Source of the DNA: Ancylobacter sp. Lp-2
Lineage (GTDB): Bacteria > Pseudomonadota > Alphaproteobacteria > Rhizobiales > Xanthobacteraceae
Assembly (NCBI RefSeq): GCF_020523795.1
Contig: NZ_JAJALI010000007.1
Location: 1 to 64,000 of the forward strand
Direction: 5' to 3'
DNA: 64,000 bases
Position numbers and translations under genes: made by a program. Positions 17,040-25,999 of this stretch are shown here, in pieces. Every line of letters begins with the position of its first letter. Position 1 is the first letter of the stretch. The notes under the pieces are model-generated. The model was not told where the DNA came from and did no database searches. It saw only the letters and a program-made list of their open reading frames with translations.

Positions 17040-17828
17040 TTAGTGACTGGAATGGATGAACTTCTTCAGCCTCTCCGACTTCGGGGCGCCGAAGATCTGC
17101 TCCGGCGGCCCCTGCTCCTCGATCACGCCGTGGGCGAGGAAGACGATGTGATTGGCGACGTTGCGGGCGAACTTCATCTCGTGCGTCACCAGCAGCATGG
17201 TGCGCTTCTCCCGCGCGAGATCGCCGATCACGCCCAGCACCTCGCCGACCAGTTCCGGATCGAGCGCGGAGGTCGGCTCGTCGAACAGCATGGCGTGCGG
17301 CTGGATGGCGAGGGCACGGGCGATCGCCGCGCGCTGCTGCTGGCCGCCCGAGAGGAAGGCCGGGTAGGCGTCGCGTTTCTCGAGGAGCCCGACGCGGCGC
17401 AGCAGCGTCTCCGCCCGCTCCGTCGCCTCGTCCCTGGAAACGCCGAGCACGTGGACGGGCGCCTCGATGACGTTCTGGATGATCGTCATGTGCTGCCACA
17501 GGTTGAAGCTCTGGAAGACCATGCCGAGCCGGGAGCGCAGCCGCTCGACCTGCCGGCGGTCCGTGGGGGCGAGCCCGCCATGGCCGTCGCGCCGCATCGC
17601 GATCGGCTCGCCGCGGATCGCCACCGATCCCTCGCTCGGCAGCTCCAGCATGTTGATGCAGCGCAGAAAGGTGGACTTGCCGGAGCCGGAGCCGCCGATA
17701 ATGGCGATGACGTCGCCCTCATAGGCGGTGAGCGAGATTCCCTTGAGCACCTCCAGCGCACCGAAGCGCTTGTGCAGGTCCTTGACCGCGATCGCCTCGG
17801 CCCGTTCGCTCATGGATGCAACATCCAT
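17040..17828 (-). CDS. ABC transporter ATP-binding protein, HisP/ArtP-like
   Basis: A 262-residue ATPase with Walker A GGSGSGKS, Q-loop FQSFNLWQHMT, signature FLSGGQQQR, Walker [14 protein letters not shown] and H-loop VTHEM. It is first gene of the leftward importer operon and diverges from the dimethylargininase-like gene. The start is uncertain: 17828 has a G-rich site upstream, while an ATG at 17813 gives the usual length of about 257. A further upstream extension of the frame is rejected. Confidence 0.88.
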   Translation of the reverse strand: MDVASMSERAEAIAVKDLHKRFGALEVLKGISLTAYEGDVIAIIGGSGSGKSTFLRCINMLELPSEGSVAIRGEPIAMRRDGHGGLAPTDRRQVERLRSRLGMVFQSFNLWQHMTIIQNVIEAPVHVLGVSRDEATERAETLLRRVGLLEKRDAYPAFLSGGQQQRAAIARALAIQPHAMLFDEPTSALDPELVGEVLGVIGDLAREKRTMLLVTHEMKFARNVANHIVFLAHGVIEEQGPPEQIFGAPKSERLKKFIHSSH

Positions 17829-17968
17829 GGGAGCGGCGCCCCCGCTGCCCGGCATACAGAAGTCCGGCCCATGCCACGCCTTCCCCGCTTGTCGGAACGT
17901 CGCATTCCGGCGTCGAGGCTCGCCCGTCGCCTTCTTCCCTCTCGCCCATCGTTGCACTTTATGCGACA

Positions 17969-17986
17969 GTTACTCAAGCGTGTAAC
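17969..17986. promoter_or_regulatory. candidate operator between the importer and the arginine catabolic operon
   Basis: Inverted repeat GTTAC-N8-GTAAC in the 222-base divergent promoter region (17829-18050), close to an AT-rich stretch (ACTTTTTTATG). It is a possible binding site for the TetR regulator encoded at 18926-19597. Confidence 0.4.
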
Positions 17987-18050
17987 AGCGACGTTGGCGA
18001 CTTTTTTATGCAGCGCCAAAAAATCAGCATTCGCAATCGAGGAGTAACAA

Positions 18051-18929
18051 ATGTCGGCTTTCGGGTCCCAGGAGATGTCGGCGCCGCTGCAGCGCGTCCT
18101 GATGCGCCGCCCGGGGCCTAGCCTCCTGACGGCGGACCCGGCGCAATGGCATTACGGACCTAGCTTCGACGGCCACCAAGCGGCGCAGGAATACGCTGAA
18201 TTCGCCCGCCTGGTTGAGCGTTCGGGTACCGAGATCATCTGGCTCGAAGACGACGGCGACGGGCTTGCCGACGCCATGTTCACCCATGACCCGTCGCTGG
18301 TCAGCGACCACGGCGCCATCATCCTGCGCATGGGCAAGCCGTTGCGGGCGAACGAGCCGGAGCTGCACGAAAAGGCCTATGCCGAGCGGCAGATTCCGAT
18401 TCTCGGACGGATCGAGGCGCCAGGGACGGTCGAGGGCGGCGATTGCGTCTGGCTCGACGCCCGTACGCTGATCGTCGGGCGCGGCGTGCGCACCAATCAG
18501 AGCGGCATCGACCAACTGGGCGACCTGCTCGCGCCGCATGGCATCTCGGTGCTCGCCTTCGACCTGCCGCTTTGGCAGGGCGAGGCGGCCTGCCTGCATC
18601 TGATGAGCGTGATCAGCCCGCTCGCCGACGATCTGGCGCTGGTCTTCGCGCCCTTGCTGCCGGCGGCCTTCTACCAGCTGCTCAAAGCGCGCGGCATGCG
18701 GCTGATCGAGGCGCCGCCCGAAGAATTCCACGCCAGCAACGGCCTGTCGCTGAACGTGCTGCCGACCCAGCCCGGCCAGGTGATCATGGTCGCCGGCTTT
18801 CCGGCGACGCAGGCGGCGATGGAGGCGGCCGGCTGCACCGTCGACAGCTTCGCGGCGGAGGCGCTGTGCATCGCGTGCGAGGGAGGCCCGACCTGCCTTA
18901 CCCGCCCGGTGCTGCGGCGCGCGGTATGA
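18051..18929 (+). CDS. dimethylargininase/arginine deiminase superfamily hydrolase
   Basis: A 292-residue guanidino-group hydrolase. The catalytic set is visible: EGGDCVWL (Asp/Glu segment), HLMSVISPL with the catalytic His, and the C-terminal GGPTCLTRPVLRR with the nucleophilic Cys. Members convert N-methylated arginines or arginine to citrulline plus an amine or ammonia. A good ribosome site (GAGGAG) precedes the ATG. It is first of a four-gene chain with a TetR regulator, an arginine transaminase-like and a 2-ketoarginine decarboxylase-like gene, all overlapping, so an arginine-like substrate is likely. Dimethylarginine versus another guanidine cannot be decided from sequence. Confidence 0.82.
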   Translation: MSAFGSQEMSAPLQRVLMRRPGPSLLTADPAQWHYGPSFDGHQAAQEYAEFARLVERSGTEIIWLEDDGDGLADAMFTHDPSLVSDHGAIILRMGKPLRANEPELHEKAYAERQIPILGRIEAPGTVEGGDCVWLDARTLIVGRGVRTNQSGIDQLGDLLAPHGISVLAFDLPLWQGEAACLHLMSVISPLADDLALVFAPLLPAAFYQLLKARGMRLIEAPPEEFHASNGLSLNVLPTQPGQVIMVAGFPATQAAMEAAGCTVDSFAAEALCIACEGGPTCLTRPVLRRAV

Positions 18930-19597
18930 CCCGGCGCAACTTTCACCGGGCCCCCGGCGCCGAGCGCCGGCACGACCTGATCGAGGCGACGCTGGACTGC
19001 ATCGCCGAAGCCGGGCTCCAGGGCGCGACGGTGCGGCGGATCGCCATCAAGGCCGGGGTCACGTCCGGCCTGATCCGGCACTATTTCGACTCCAAGGAGA
19101 TGATCCTGCAGGAAGCCTACCGGGTGGTGATCGCGCGGCTGACGGAGAAGGCCAAGGCGGTGACCGGCACGCCCGAGGAGCGGCTGCGGAGCTTCATCCT
19201 GATCAACCTCACCGAGCCGGTCGCCAACAGCCGCGGCCTCTCGCTTTGGGCTTCGTTCATCAGCCGGGTCGGCGTCGACCCGGCGCTCGCGGCGATCCAT
19301 CGCGAAGGCTATCTCAGCTTCCGCCACACGCTCGAGGACCTGCTGGCGGAATTCCTCGTCGCGCGGGGCGAGGCGGCCGCTCCGGCGCGATGCCGGGCGC
19401 TGGCCATCGCGGTCAACGGCATCCTCGACGGCCTCTGGCTGGAAGGATGCCTGGCGGGAGAGCTGTTCGAGGACAGCGAACTGGTCTCGATCGCCTTTTC
19501 ATCGATCGAGGCGCTGATCGGCCATCCGATCGGCGCCCCGGTCGCAACCGAGCAGGACCGGGAGGGTTCCGATGCGCTACGCCTCCATCACCGATAG
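18926..19597 (+). CDS. TetR-family transcriptional regulator (BetI-like)
   Basis: A 223-residue regulator. The N-terminal HTH has GATVRRIAIKAGVTSGLIRH then YFDSKEMIL, a pattern shared with BetI-type TetR proteins. The C-terminal domain contains LWASFISR and GILDGLWLEG, also BetI-like. Its ATG overlaps the stop of the hydrolase (ATGA) and its end overlaps the start of the aminotransferase by 26 bases. It probably controls this operon and perhaps the divergent importer. Confidence 0.87.
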   Translation: MTRRNFHRAPGAERRHDLIEATLDCIAEAGLQGATVRRIAIKAGVTSGLIRHYFDSKEMILQEAYRVVIARLTEKAKAVTGTPEERLRSFILINLTEPVANSRGLSLWASFISRVGVDPALAAIHREGYLSFRHTLEDLLAEFLVARGEAAAPARCRALAIAVNGILDGLWLEGCLAGELFEDSELVSIAFSSIEALIGHPIGAPVATEQDREGSDALRLHHR

Positions 19598-20762
19598 GCT
19601 CGCGAGCCTCGGCTCCGAGAAATGGGCCGTTCATGTCGAGGCGCGCCGCCGCCGGGAAAGCGGCGAGCCCATCATCGAACTGACCATTGGCGAGCCGGAC
19701 CTGCCGCCGCACGAGACGCTGATCGCCGAGGCGACGCGTGCCATGCAGGCCGGCCGCCACCGCTATTCGAACGGGCGCGGCGAGCAGATCGTGCTGGATG
19801 CGCTGGTACGCAAATATGCGCGGCGCCGGCCGGACGTGACCGGCGACAATATTCTGTGCTTCCCCGGCACGCAGACGGCGTTGTTCGCGGTGATGCTCGG
19901 CCTCGTCGAGACCGGCGACGCGGTGCTGGTCGGCGACCCGCTCTACGCCACCTATGAAGGCGTCATCCGCGCCACCGGCGCCGAGCAGGTCACCGTGCCG
20001 CTGCGCCCCGAGCACGGCTTCCACCTGCAGGCCGCCGATCTCGAGCGCGCGGTCACGCCGCGATGCCGGGTGCTGCTGCTCAACACCCCGCACAACCCGA
20101 CCGGCGCGGTGCTGACGGCCGGCGAGATCGCTGCCATCGGCGAGGTCTGCCGCCGGCACGATCTGTGGATCGTCTGCGACGAGGTCTATGAGGACCTGGT
20201 GCTGTCCGGCAGCTTCGCCTCGCCCTTCGACGATCCCGAGCTTGCCGAGCGCACCATCGTCTGCTCGTCGATCTCCAAGTCGCATGCCGCTCCGGGCTTC
20301 CGTAGCGGGTGGGCGATCGGGCCGGTGGATTTCGCCCGCCGGCTGCTCGCCGTCTCCGAGACCATGCTGTTCGGCGGGCAGCCTTTCATCGCCGACATGA
20401 CGGCCTATGCGCTCGACAACCCGGTCGATACCTCCGCGCGGATGCGGGACGCCTACCGGCGCCGCGTCGACCTCATCGTCGCGACGCTGGCGGGCGCGCC
20501 GGGGCTGGTGCCCTTCCCGCCGGAGGCCGGCATGTTCATCCTCGTCGACGTCAGCGGCACCGGCATGAGCAGCGAGGCCTTCGCCCGTGCCCTTCTCGAC
20601 GAGGAACAGGTAGCGGTCATGCCGGGCTCGTCCTTCGGCGCCGGGGCGGCCGACTTCATCCGCATCAGCCTCACCGTGCCGGACACAGCCATCGAGGAGG
20701 CCTGCCGGCGCATGCGGGCTCTGGCGGCCCGCTCGGTGATCAGGGAGACGGAGCGGGCATGA
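19572..20762 (+). CDS. aruH: class I/II aminotransferase, AruH-like (arginine:pyruvate transaminase)
   Basis: A 396-residue PLP fold type I aminotransferase. The PLP Lys lies in SSISKSHAAPGFRSGW, with TPHNPTGAVL and the final RISLT segment also conserved. The start follows a GGGAGGG site and lies inside the end of the TetR gene. It is directly coupled to an AruI-like decarboxylase, the pair that defines the arginine transaminase pathway known in Pseudomonas aeruginosa. Predicted step: L-arginine plus pyruvate to 2-ketoarginine plus alanine. The symbol rests on context as well as family. Confidence 0.78.
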   Translation: MRYASITDRLASLGSEKWAVHVEARRRRESGEPIIELTIGEPDLPPHETLIAEATRAMQAGRHRYSNGRGEQIVLDALVRKYARRRPDVTGDNILCFPGTQTALFAVMLGLVETGDAVLVGDPLYATYEGVIRATGAEQVTVPLRPEHGFHLQAADLERAVTPRCRVLLLNTPHNPTGAVLTAGEIAAIGEVCRRHDLWIVCDEVYEDLVLSGSFASPFDDPELAERTIVCSSISKSHAAPGFRSGWAIGPVDFARRLLAVSETMLFGGQPFIADMTAYALDNPVDTSARMRDAYRRRVDLIVATLAGAPGLVPFPPEAGMFILVDVSGTGMSSEAFARALLDEEQVAVMPGSSFGAGAADFIRISLTVPDTAIEEACRRMRALAARSVIRETERA

Positions 20763-22381
20763 ACGGCACGAGCATGAGTGGCACGCGGACGGTCGGCGAG
20801 GCGTTGATCGACCTGCTCGCGGCCAATGGCGTCGAGGTGGTGTTCGGCATTCCCGGCGTTCACACGGTCGAGCTCTACCGGGGGCTGGCGGGATCCGCCA
20901 TCCGCCACATCACTCCCCGCCACGAGCAGGGCGCCGGCTTCATGGCGGACGGCTACGCCCGCGTTACCGGCAAGCCCGGCGTGGCGCTGGTGATCACCGG
21001 CCCGGGCCTCACCAACACCATCACCGCCATGGCGCAGGCGCGGCAGGACTCGGTGCCGATGCTGGTGATCTCCGGCGTCAACCGCCGCAACTCGCTCGCC
21101 CAGGGGCGCGGCCTGCTGCACGAGTTGCCCGACCAGTCGGCGATGGTGAAAAGCTTCGCGCTCGCCTCGCACACGCTGGTCGATCCCGCCGAGCTGCCGG
21201 CAGTGATCGCGCAGGCCTTCGCCATCATGGGATCGAGCCGGCCCGGGCCGGTGCATATCGAGATCCCCACCGACGTCATGCCGCTGCCGGCTGGCGAGAT
21301 AGCGCTCCGCCCGACACGCCCGGCGCGGCCCGGCACCGACGCGGCGACGCTGCAACGGCTCGCCGCGCTGTGCGCGGGCGCAACGCGCCCGGTGATCCTG
21401 TGTGGCGGCGGCGCGGTGTCGGCGGGCACCGCCATCACCGCGCTGGCCGAGCAGCTCGACGCCCCGGTGGTGCTCACCACCAATGCGAGGGGCCTGCTCG
21501 CGGGCCATAAGCTGCGCGTCCCCGCCAGCCCCAGCCTCGCGGCGGTCCGCGCGCTGATCGCGCAGGCCGATCTCGTCATCGCCCTCGGCACCGAGATGGG
21601 CCAGACCGACTACGACATGTATGCCGATGGCGCCTTCCCGCCTTTGGCCAGCTTCGTGCGCGTCGATATCGATGCGTTGCAGCTGTCGCGCGAACCGCGC
21701 GCCGCTCTCCCGGTGCTCTCCACTGTGGAGGCGGCGGTTGAGGGGCTGCTGCCGCTCGTGTCCGCGCATGCCGGCGACGGCGCCGCGCGGGCGCAGGCGG
21801 CGCGGGAGGCTGCGTGGAACGGGCTGTCGGCGAAGATCCGCACCGAGATCGACGTGATCGAGAGCATCTACCGGGCGCTGCCGGAGGCGATCATCGTCGG
21901 CGACTCCACCCAGCCGGTCTATGCCGGCAATCTCTATCTCGACACCGCGCGCCCGCTGTCCTGGTTCAACGCCGCCACCGGCTTCGGCGCGCTCGGCTAC
22001 GGCCCGCCGGCGGCGGTCGGCGCGGCGATCGGCGCGCCGGGTCGCCCGGTGGTGTGCCTGACCGGCGACGGTGGCTTCCAGTTCTCGCTCGCCGAGATCG
22101 GCTCGGCGGCGGATGCCGGAGCGACGGTGATCTTCCTCGTCTGGAACAATGACGGCTATCAGGAGATCGAGACCTACATGCTGGATTGCGGCATCGAGCC
22201 CGAGGGCGTGAAGCCGTCGGCCCCCGACTTCGCCGCCATCGCCGGCGCCTATGGCGTGCCGGCGCTCAGCCTCGCCGACGTCGCCGAACTCGGCCCGGCG
22301 CTGGCCGCGGCGGCACAGCGCAACGGGCCGAGCCTGATTGAGATCCACCAGACCCGCACTCGGGGAGCCAGCGCGCCCTGA
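20759..22381 (+). CDS. aruI: ThDP-dependent decarboxylase, AruI-like (5-guanidino-2-oxopentanoate decarboxylase)
   Basis: A 540-residue three-domain ThDP enzyme. The N-terminal Pyr domain has RHEQGAGFMADGYARVTG with the catalytic Glu, and the C-terminal domain has the ThDP motif GDGGFQFS...NNDGY. Length and context match 2-ketoarginine decarboxylase, which forms 4-guanidinobutyraldehyde from 2-ketoarginine. ATGA overlap with the transaminase shows coupling. An acetolactate synthase role is unlikely because no small subunit gene is present. Confidence 0.78.
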   Translation: MNGTSMSGTRTVGEALIDLLAANGVEVVFGIPGVHTVELYRGLAGSAIRHITPRHEQGAGFMADGYARVTGKPGVALVITGPGLTNTITAMAQARQDSVPMLVISGVNRRNSLAQGRGLLHELPDQSAMVKSFALASHTLVDPAELPAVIAQAFAIMGSSRPGPVHIEIPTDVMPLPAGEIALRPTRPARPGTDAATLQRLAALCAGATRPVILCGGGAVSAGTAITALAEQLDAPVVLTTNARGLLAGHKLRVPASPSLAAVRALIAQADLVIALGTEMGQTDYDMYADGAFPPLASFVRVDIDALQLSREPRAALPVLSTVEAAVEGLLPLVSAHAGDGAARAQAAREAAWNGLSAKIRTEIDVIESIYRALPEAIIVGDSTQPVYAGNLYLDTARPLSWFNAATGFGALGYGPPAAVGAAIGAPGRPVVCLTGDGGFQFSLAEIGSAADAGATVIFLVWNNDGYQEIETYMLDCGIEPEGVKPSAPDFAAIAGAYGVPALSLADVAELGPALAAAAQRNGPSLIEIHQTRTRGASAP

Positions 22382-22409
22382 CGCTCGCCCCCGGTGCCGC
22401 TCGCGCCGC

Positions 22410-24038
22410 TCAGTTCCGACGGGCGCGGATGTCGCGCATGATCTCGCGGGCGGCGTTGTAGCCGGGAATGCCGGAGACGCCGCCGCCGGGATGCATGGAG
22501 GAGCCGCAGATGTAGAGCCCCTTCAGCGGCGTGCGGTAATCGGCATAGCCGGAGACCGGCCGCTGGAAGAACAGCTGGTCGGTCGACAATTCGCCGTGGA
22601 AGATGTGGCCCTGCGGCAGGTTGACGATGTGCTCGATATCGGGAGCCACGAGCAACTGCGCCTCGATGACGTCGTCGCGGAAGCCGGGCGCGTAGTCCTC
22701 GATGGTGTCGAACACCGTCTTGCGGAAATTCTCCTTCTCGGTCGCCCAGTCGCCGCCTTTCAGCGTGTAGGGCGCGTGGCCGCCGAACAGGTTGACCACA
22801 TGCTTGCCCGCCGGCGCCAGCGTGGTGTCGACCATGGTCGGCACCACCGGGGTGATGAAGGGGCGCGACGAGTACCAGCCATGCTTGGCGTCGTCATAGG
22901 CGCGCTCGAGATAGTCGATGTCGGGCGCGATATGCATGTAGGTCGGGTAGTCGAAATTGCCGAGGCCGCCCTCGCGCCGCACCCGGTCCAATATGCGGTA
23001 TTGCGGCGGACGCTCGCAGGCGATGTTCATCTTGAAGGCGGTGGAGAAGGTGCGATAGCCCTTGATCTCGCGCAGCACCTCCTCCGGCAGGTGCTTTTCG
23101 CCGACCAGATCGAGATAGAGCACCTTAGCGTTGGCGTTGGAGATGATCGCCTTGGCCGCATAGGTTTCGCCTGTCGTCGTCGACACGGCGGTCGCCCGGC
23201 CGTTCTGGACGCGCACTTCCTTGATCGGCGCGCCGGTGACGATGTCGACGCCCTTCTCCTGCGCCGAGGCGGCGAGCGCCTGGGTGATCGAGCCCATGCC
23301 GCCCTTGATGAAGCCCCAGCCGCCGGCGCCCTCATGCTCGCCCATGATGTGGTGCATGATCACATAGGCCGAGCCCGGCGATTTCGGTCCGGCGAAGGTG
23401 CCGATCGAGGCGTAATAGGCGAGCACCGCCATCACGCGCTCGTCCTCAAACCATTCGCGCAGGAAGTCGTAGGCGCTCATCGTCAGCATGTCGACGATGC
23501 GGTACATCTTGCGGCCGATCTTGCGATGGCGCCACAGCAGCGAGGCGCCGTCCTTGAAGCTACGCCAGTCGCGCCTGGTCGGATCGACTGGCGTTTCCCA
23601 GAGCAGCTTGCGCACGATATTGGCCGCCTCGCTCAGATAGCGGTCGAATTCGGGATAGATCTCCGCATCGTGCTTGGAGAATTTTGCGAAACTCGCCTGC
23701 GACTTGGCGACATTGTCGGAGAACAGGATGTAGTCCTCGCCGTCGAGCGGCGAGACCATGTCCGAGCAGGGCAGCACTTCGAGGCCGTGCTTCTTCAGTT
23801 CCAGCTCGCGGATGATGCGCGGGTGCAGCAGGCTCATCAGGTAGGAGAAGATCGAGGCCCGGAAGCCCGGCGCGATCTCCTCCGTCACCGCCGCGCCGCC
23901 GACGACGTCGCGCCGCTCCAGTACCAGCACCTTCTGCCCGGCCTTTGCGAGGTAGTTCGCGCAGACGAGGCCGTTATGGCCGGCCCCGATGATGATGGCG
24001 TCGTAGCTCTTGCCCACGGTGACGTCGGCGGCATGCAT
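22410..24038 (-). CDS. FAD-dependent oxidoreductase, PYROXD2/phytoene desaturase-like
   Basis: A 542-residue flavoprotein with the N-terminal dinucleotide fold IIIGAGHNGLVCANYL and ERRDVVGGAAVTEE. The C-terminal FAD motif is GLYICGSSMHPGGGVSGIPG. Overall similarity is to the PYROXD2/CrtI-like amine or desaturase branch rather than a true carotenoid enzyme, since no other carotenoid gene is near. It is last gene of the leftward cluster with a Rieske oxygenase, class II aldolase, TIM-barrel protein, desaturase-like protein and ABC importer. Substrate unknown. Confidence 0.82.
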   Translation of the reverse strand: MHAADVTVGKSYDAIIIGAGHNGLVCANYLAKAGQKVLVLERRDVVGGAAVTEEIAPGFRASIFSYLMSLLHPRIIRELELKKHGLEVLPCSDMVSPLDGEDYILFSDNVAKSQASFAKFSKHDAEIYPEFDRYLSEAANIVRKLLWETPVDPTRRDWRSFKDGASLLWRHRKIGRKMYRIVDMLTMSAYDFLREWFEDERVMAVLAYYASIGTFAGPKSPGSAYVIMHHIMGEHEGAGGWGFIKGGMGSITQALAASAQEKGVDIVTGAPIKEVRVQNGRATAVSTTTGETYAAKAIISNANAKVLYLDLVGEKHLPEEVLREIKGYRTFSTAFKMNIACERPPQYRILDRVRREGGLGNFDYPTYMHIAPDIDYLERAYDDAKHGWYSSRPFITPVVPTMVDTTLAPAGKHVVNLFGGHAPYTLKGGDWATEKENFRKTVFDTIEDYAPGFRDDVIEAQLLVAPDIEHIVNLPQGHIFHGELSTDQLFFQRPVSGYADYRTPLKGLYICGSSMHPGGGVSGIPGYNAAREIMRDIRARRN

Positions 24039-24088
24039 GGGATGTTCCTCGGCTGGGATGGTCGCTGCGGACGGAAGGCGCGCGCGGG

Positions 24089-25162
24089 CTATTCGGCCGC
24101 CACGCCGCGCAGCGGCTCCTTCGGCTCCAGCCCGTCGCGGCACATGTCCTGGAAGGACTTCACCGCATACTCGTATTTCGGCGACAGCGGCCCGCGGGTG
24201 TAGACGCCGGTCTCCAGGTTGCGCTGCACGCCGGTGATGATGTCGAGGTCCTCGGTGACGATCTGCGCCGACCACTCGACGGACTGGCGGTTCTCCTCCG
24301 CCTTCTCCGGCGAGACGTCGGTGAAGAAGTACCAGTTGATGTGGCGGATGCGCCCCGGGCCGAGCGGCTCGATGGTGGCGATCGACGAACCCCAGTCGTA
24401 GAGGTTCAGCATCAGGAAGGGGAAGCGGTAGAAATACAGGCCGCGCGTCAGGCCGCCCTCGCGCTTGGGCGCATGCAGGTGGAAGAACTTCCTGTCGGCA
24501 TAGGTGTCGATCCGGTAGCTGTCGATGTCCATGGACTCGCACAGGCCCGGATGCATGGTCCGGCAGTGGTAGCATTCGAGGTAATTCTCGCCGTAGACCT
24601 TCCAGTCGACCGCGCAGTCGCGGTTCTTCGCCGTGAAATAGCGCTGCTGCTCCAGCGGATAGTCGGCGGCCATGTCGTGGATCGGACCGAGCCATTCGAC
24701 CAGGCTCTCGCCGCCGCGTTCGACGCGCAGGAAGACGAGGCCGCGCCACTCTTCCGCGTCGATGGCGTACAGCCCCCAGGCCTGCGGATCGAAGGTGATG
24801 CCCTCGCCGAAATCCACCGCCTTGTTGAGTCGGCCGGAGCGGGTGTAGCTCCAGCTGTGATAGGGGCACACCACCAGCTTGCCGCAATGGCCCTCCTCCT
24901 TCTCAAGGAGCTGGGCGCCGCGATGCCGGCAGACATTGTGGAAGGCGCGCACCACGCCGTCATCGTCGCGGATGACGAACACCGGATAGCCCGCCACCGT
25001 GCCGGAGACATAGTCGCCCGGCGCCTTCAGCCGCTCCGACCAGCTGAAGAGCATCCAGTTGCGGGCGAAGATCTCCTTGCGCTCGCGCTCATAGAGGGCC
25101 GGGTCGCAATAGTCGCGAGCCGGCAGCGTCCAGTCGAACGAGGCCTTGGTGGTGGCGGTCAT
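24089..25162 (-). CDS. Rieske-type oxygenase alpha subunit
   Basis: A 357-residue Rieske non-haem iron oxygenase. The [2Fe-2S] ligands are CRH near residue 77 and CPYHSW near 98. The mononuclear iron site is NYLECYHCRTMHPGL near 195-205, with an Asp in EDLDIITG near 306. Length and motifs resemble the single-subunit-alpha group that hydroxylates or demethylates quaternary amines and small aromatics. No ferredoxin or reductase gene is adjacent, so electrons must come from elsewhere. The downstream FAD enzyme does not look like a ferredoxin reductase. Start at MTATTK; the upstream extension is not family-like. Confidence 0.88.
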   Translation of the reverse strand: MTATTKASFDWTLPARDYCDPALYERERKEIFARNWMLFSWSERLKAPGDYVSGTVAGYPVFVIRDDDGVVRAFHNVCRHRGAQLLEKEEGHCGKLVVCPYHSWSYTRSGRLNKAVDFGEGITFDPQAWGLYAIDAEEWRGLVFLRVERGGESLVEWLGPIHDMAADYPLEQQRYFTAKNRDCAVDWKVYGENYLECYHCRTMHPGLCESMDIDSYRIDTYADRKFFHLHAPKREGGLTRGLYFYRFPFLMLNLYDWGSSIATIEPLGPGRIRHINWYFFTDVSPEKAEENRQSVEWSAQIVTEDLDIITGVQRNLETGVYTRGPLSPKYEYAVKSFQDMCRDGLEPKEPLRGVAAE

Positions 25163-25218
25163 GGCGGCGCTCCCGAAGTTGCATTGACCAGGCCGGCGCT
25201 GGGCCGGCCGGCTCTGTG

Positions 25219-25980
25219 TCAGTGACGGTAGGAGGGATCGATCCCGTCCAGCATGCGCAGATGGGCGGCCCATTCGAGCAGGAGGTCGCCGTCGTCGAAA
25301 TTCATCTGGTCATATTGCGCGCCGACCTTCTCGCAGACGTCCGGCGGCGGCAGCACGAGGTCTCGGCCCATCGACAGGGTGGCGACCTGCACCTCGCAGG
25401 CGCGCTCCAGGTAGAACATCAGGTTGAACGCCTCGGCGACGGTGCGCCCGACGGTGAGCAGGCCGTGATTGCGCAGCAGCAGGCCGCACTTGGTGTCGAG
25501 GTCGGCGATGATGCGCTCGCGCTCGTCGAGGTCAAGCGCGATGCCCTCATAGTCGTGGATGCCGAGCCGGCCGTAGAACTGCAGGGCAATCTGGTTGAGC
25601 GGCAGCAGCCCTTCCTTGAGCGAAGCCACCGCCATGCCGGCGCGGGTATGGGTGTGGATGACGCAGGCGGCGTCGTGCCGGCTCATATGCACCGCGGAAT
25701 GGATGGTGAAGCCGGCCGGGTTCACCCGGTGCGGGCTGTCGCCGACCTTGTTGCCGTCGACGTCGATCTTCACCAGCGAGGAGGCGGTGATCTCCTCCCA
25801 GCGATGGCCGTAGGGATTGATCAGGAACTGCCCCGGCTCGCCCGGCACCCGTACCGTGCAGTGAGTGTAGATGAGGTCGGTCATCTTGAAATGCGCGAGC
25901 AGGCGGTAGCAGGCGGCGAGCTCGACGCGCTGCTGCCATTCGGCGGGCGAGATGTCCGGGCGCAGGCTGGTGACGGTCAT
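25219..25980 (-). CDS. class II aldolase/adducin family protein
   Basis: A 253-residue metal-dependent aldolase or dehydratase-like protein. The zinc-ligand His residues are visible in VIHTHTRAG and RNHGLLTVG, and the N-terminal region has TDLIYTHCTVRVPG and FLINPYG. The family cleaves or dehydrates hydroxy acids and sugar phosphates. An AGAGGA site precedes the ATG, while a longer frame overlaps the neighbouring gene and is rejected. It lies between the TIM-barrel gene and the Rieske oxygenase gene in the same leftward cluster. Substrate unknown. Confidence 0.87.
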   Translation of the reverse strand: MTVTSLRPDISPAEWQQRVELAACYRLLAHFKMTDLIYTHCTVRVPGEPGQFLINPYGHRWEEITASSLVKIDVDGNKVGDSPHRVNPAGFTIHSAVHMSRHDAACVIHTHTRAGMAVASLKEGLLPLNQIALQFYGRLGIHDYEGIALDLDERERIIADLDTKCGLLLRNHGLLTVGRTVAEAFNLMFYLERACEVQVATLSMGRDLVLPPPDVCEKVGAQYDQMNFDDGDLLLEWAAHLRMLDGIDPSYRH

Positions 25981-25999
25981 CGGTCGTGTCCTCTTGTCT

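Noticed and set aside
20453..22348. Long minus-strand frame over the AruI-like gene
   Set aside because: Shadow of the real plus-strand ThDP enzyme, without motifs.
22410..24038. Calling this gene a carotenoid phytoene desaturase
   Set aside because: No other carotenoid gene nearby, and the overall sequence is closer to the PYROXD2-like branch.
22338..24203. 621-codon plus-strand frame opposite the FAD oxidoreductase
   Set aside because: Arg/Asp/His-rich antisense reading without domains. The minus-strand protein has both FAD motifs.
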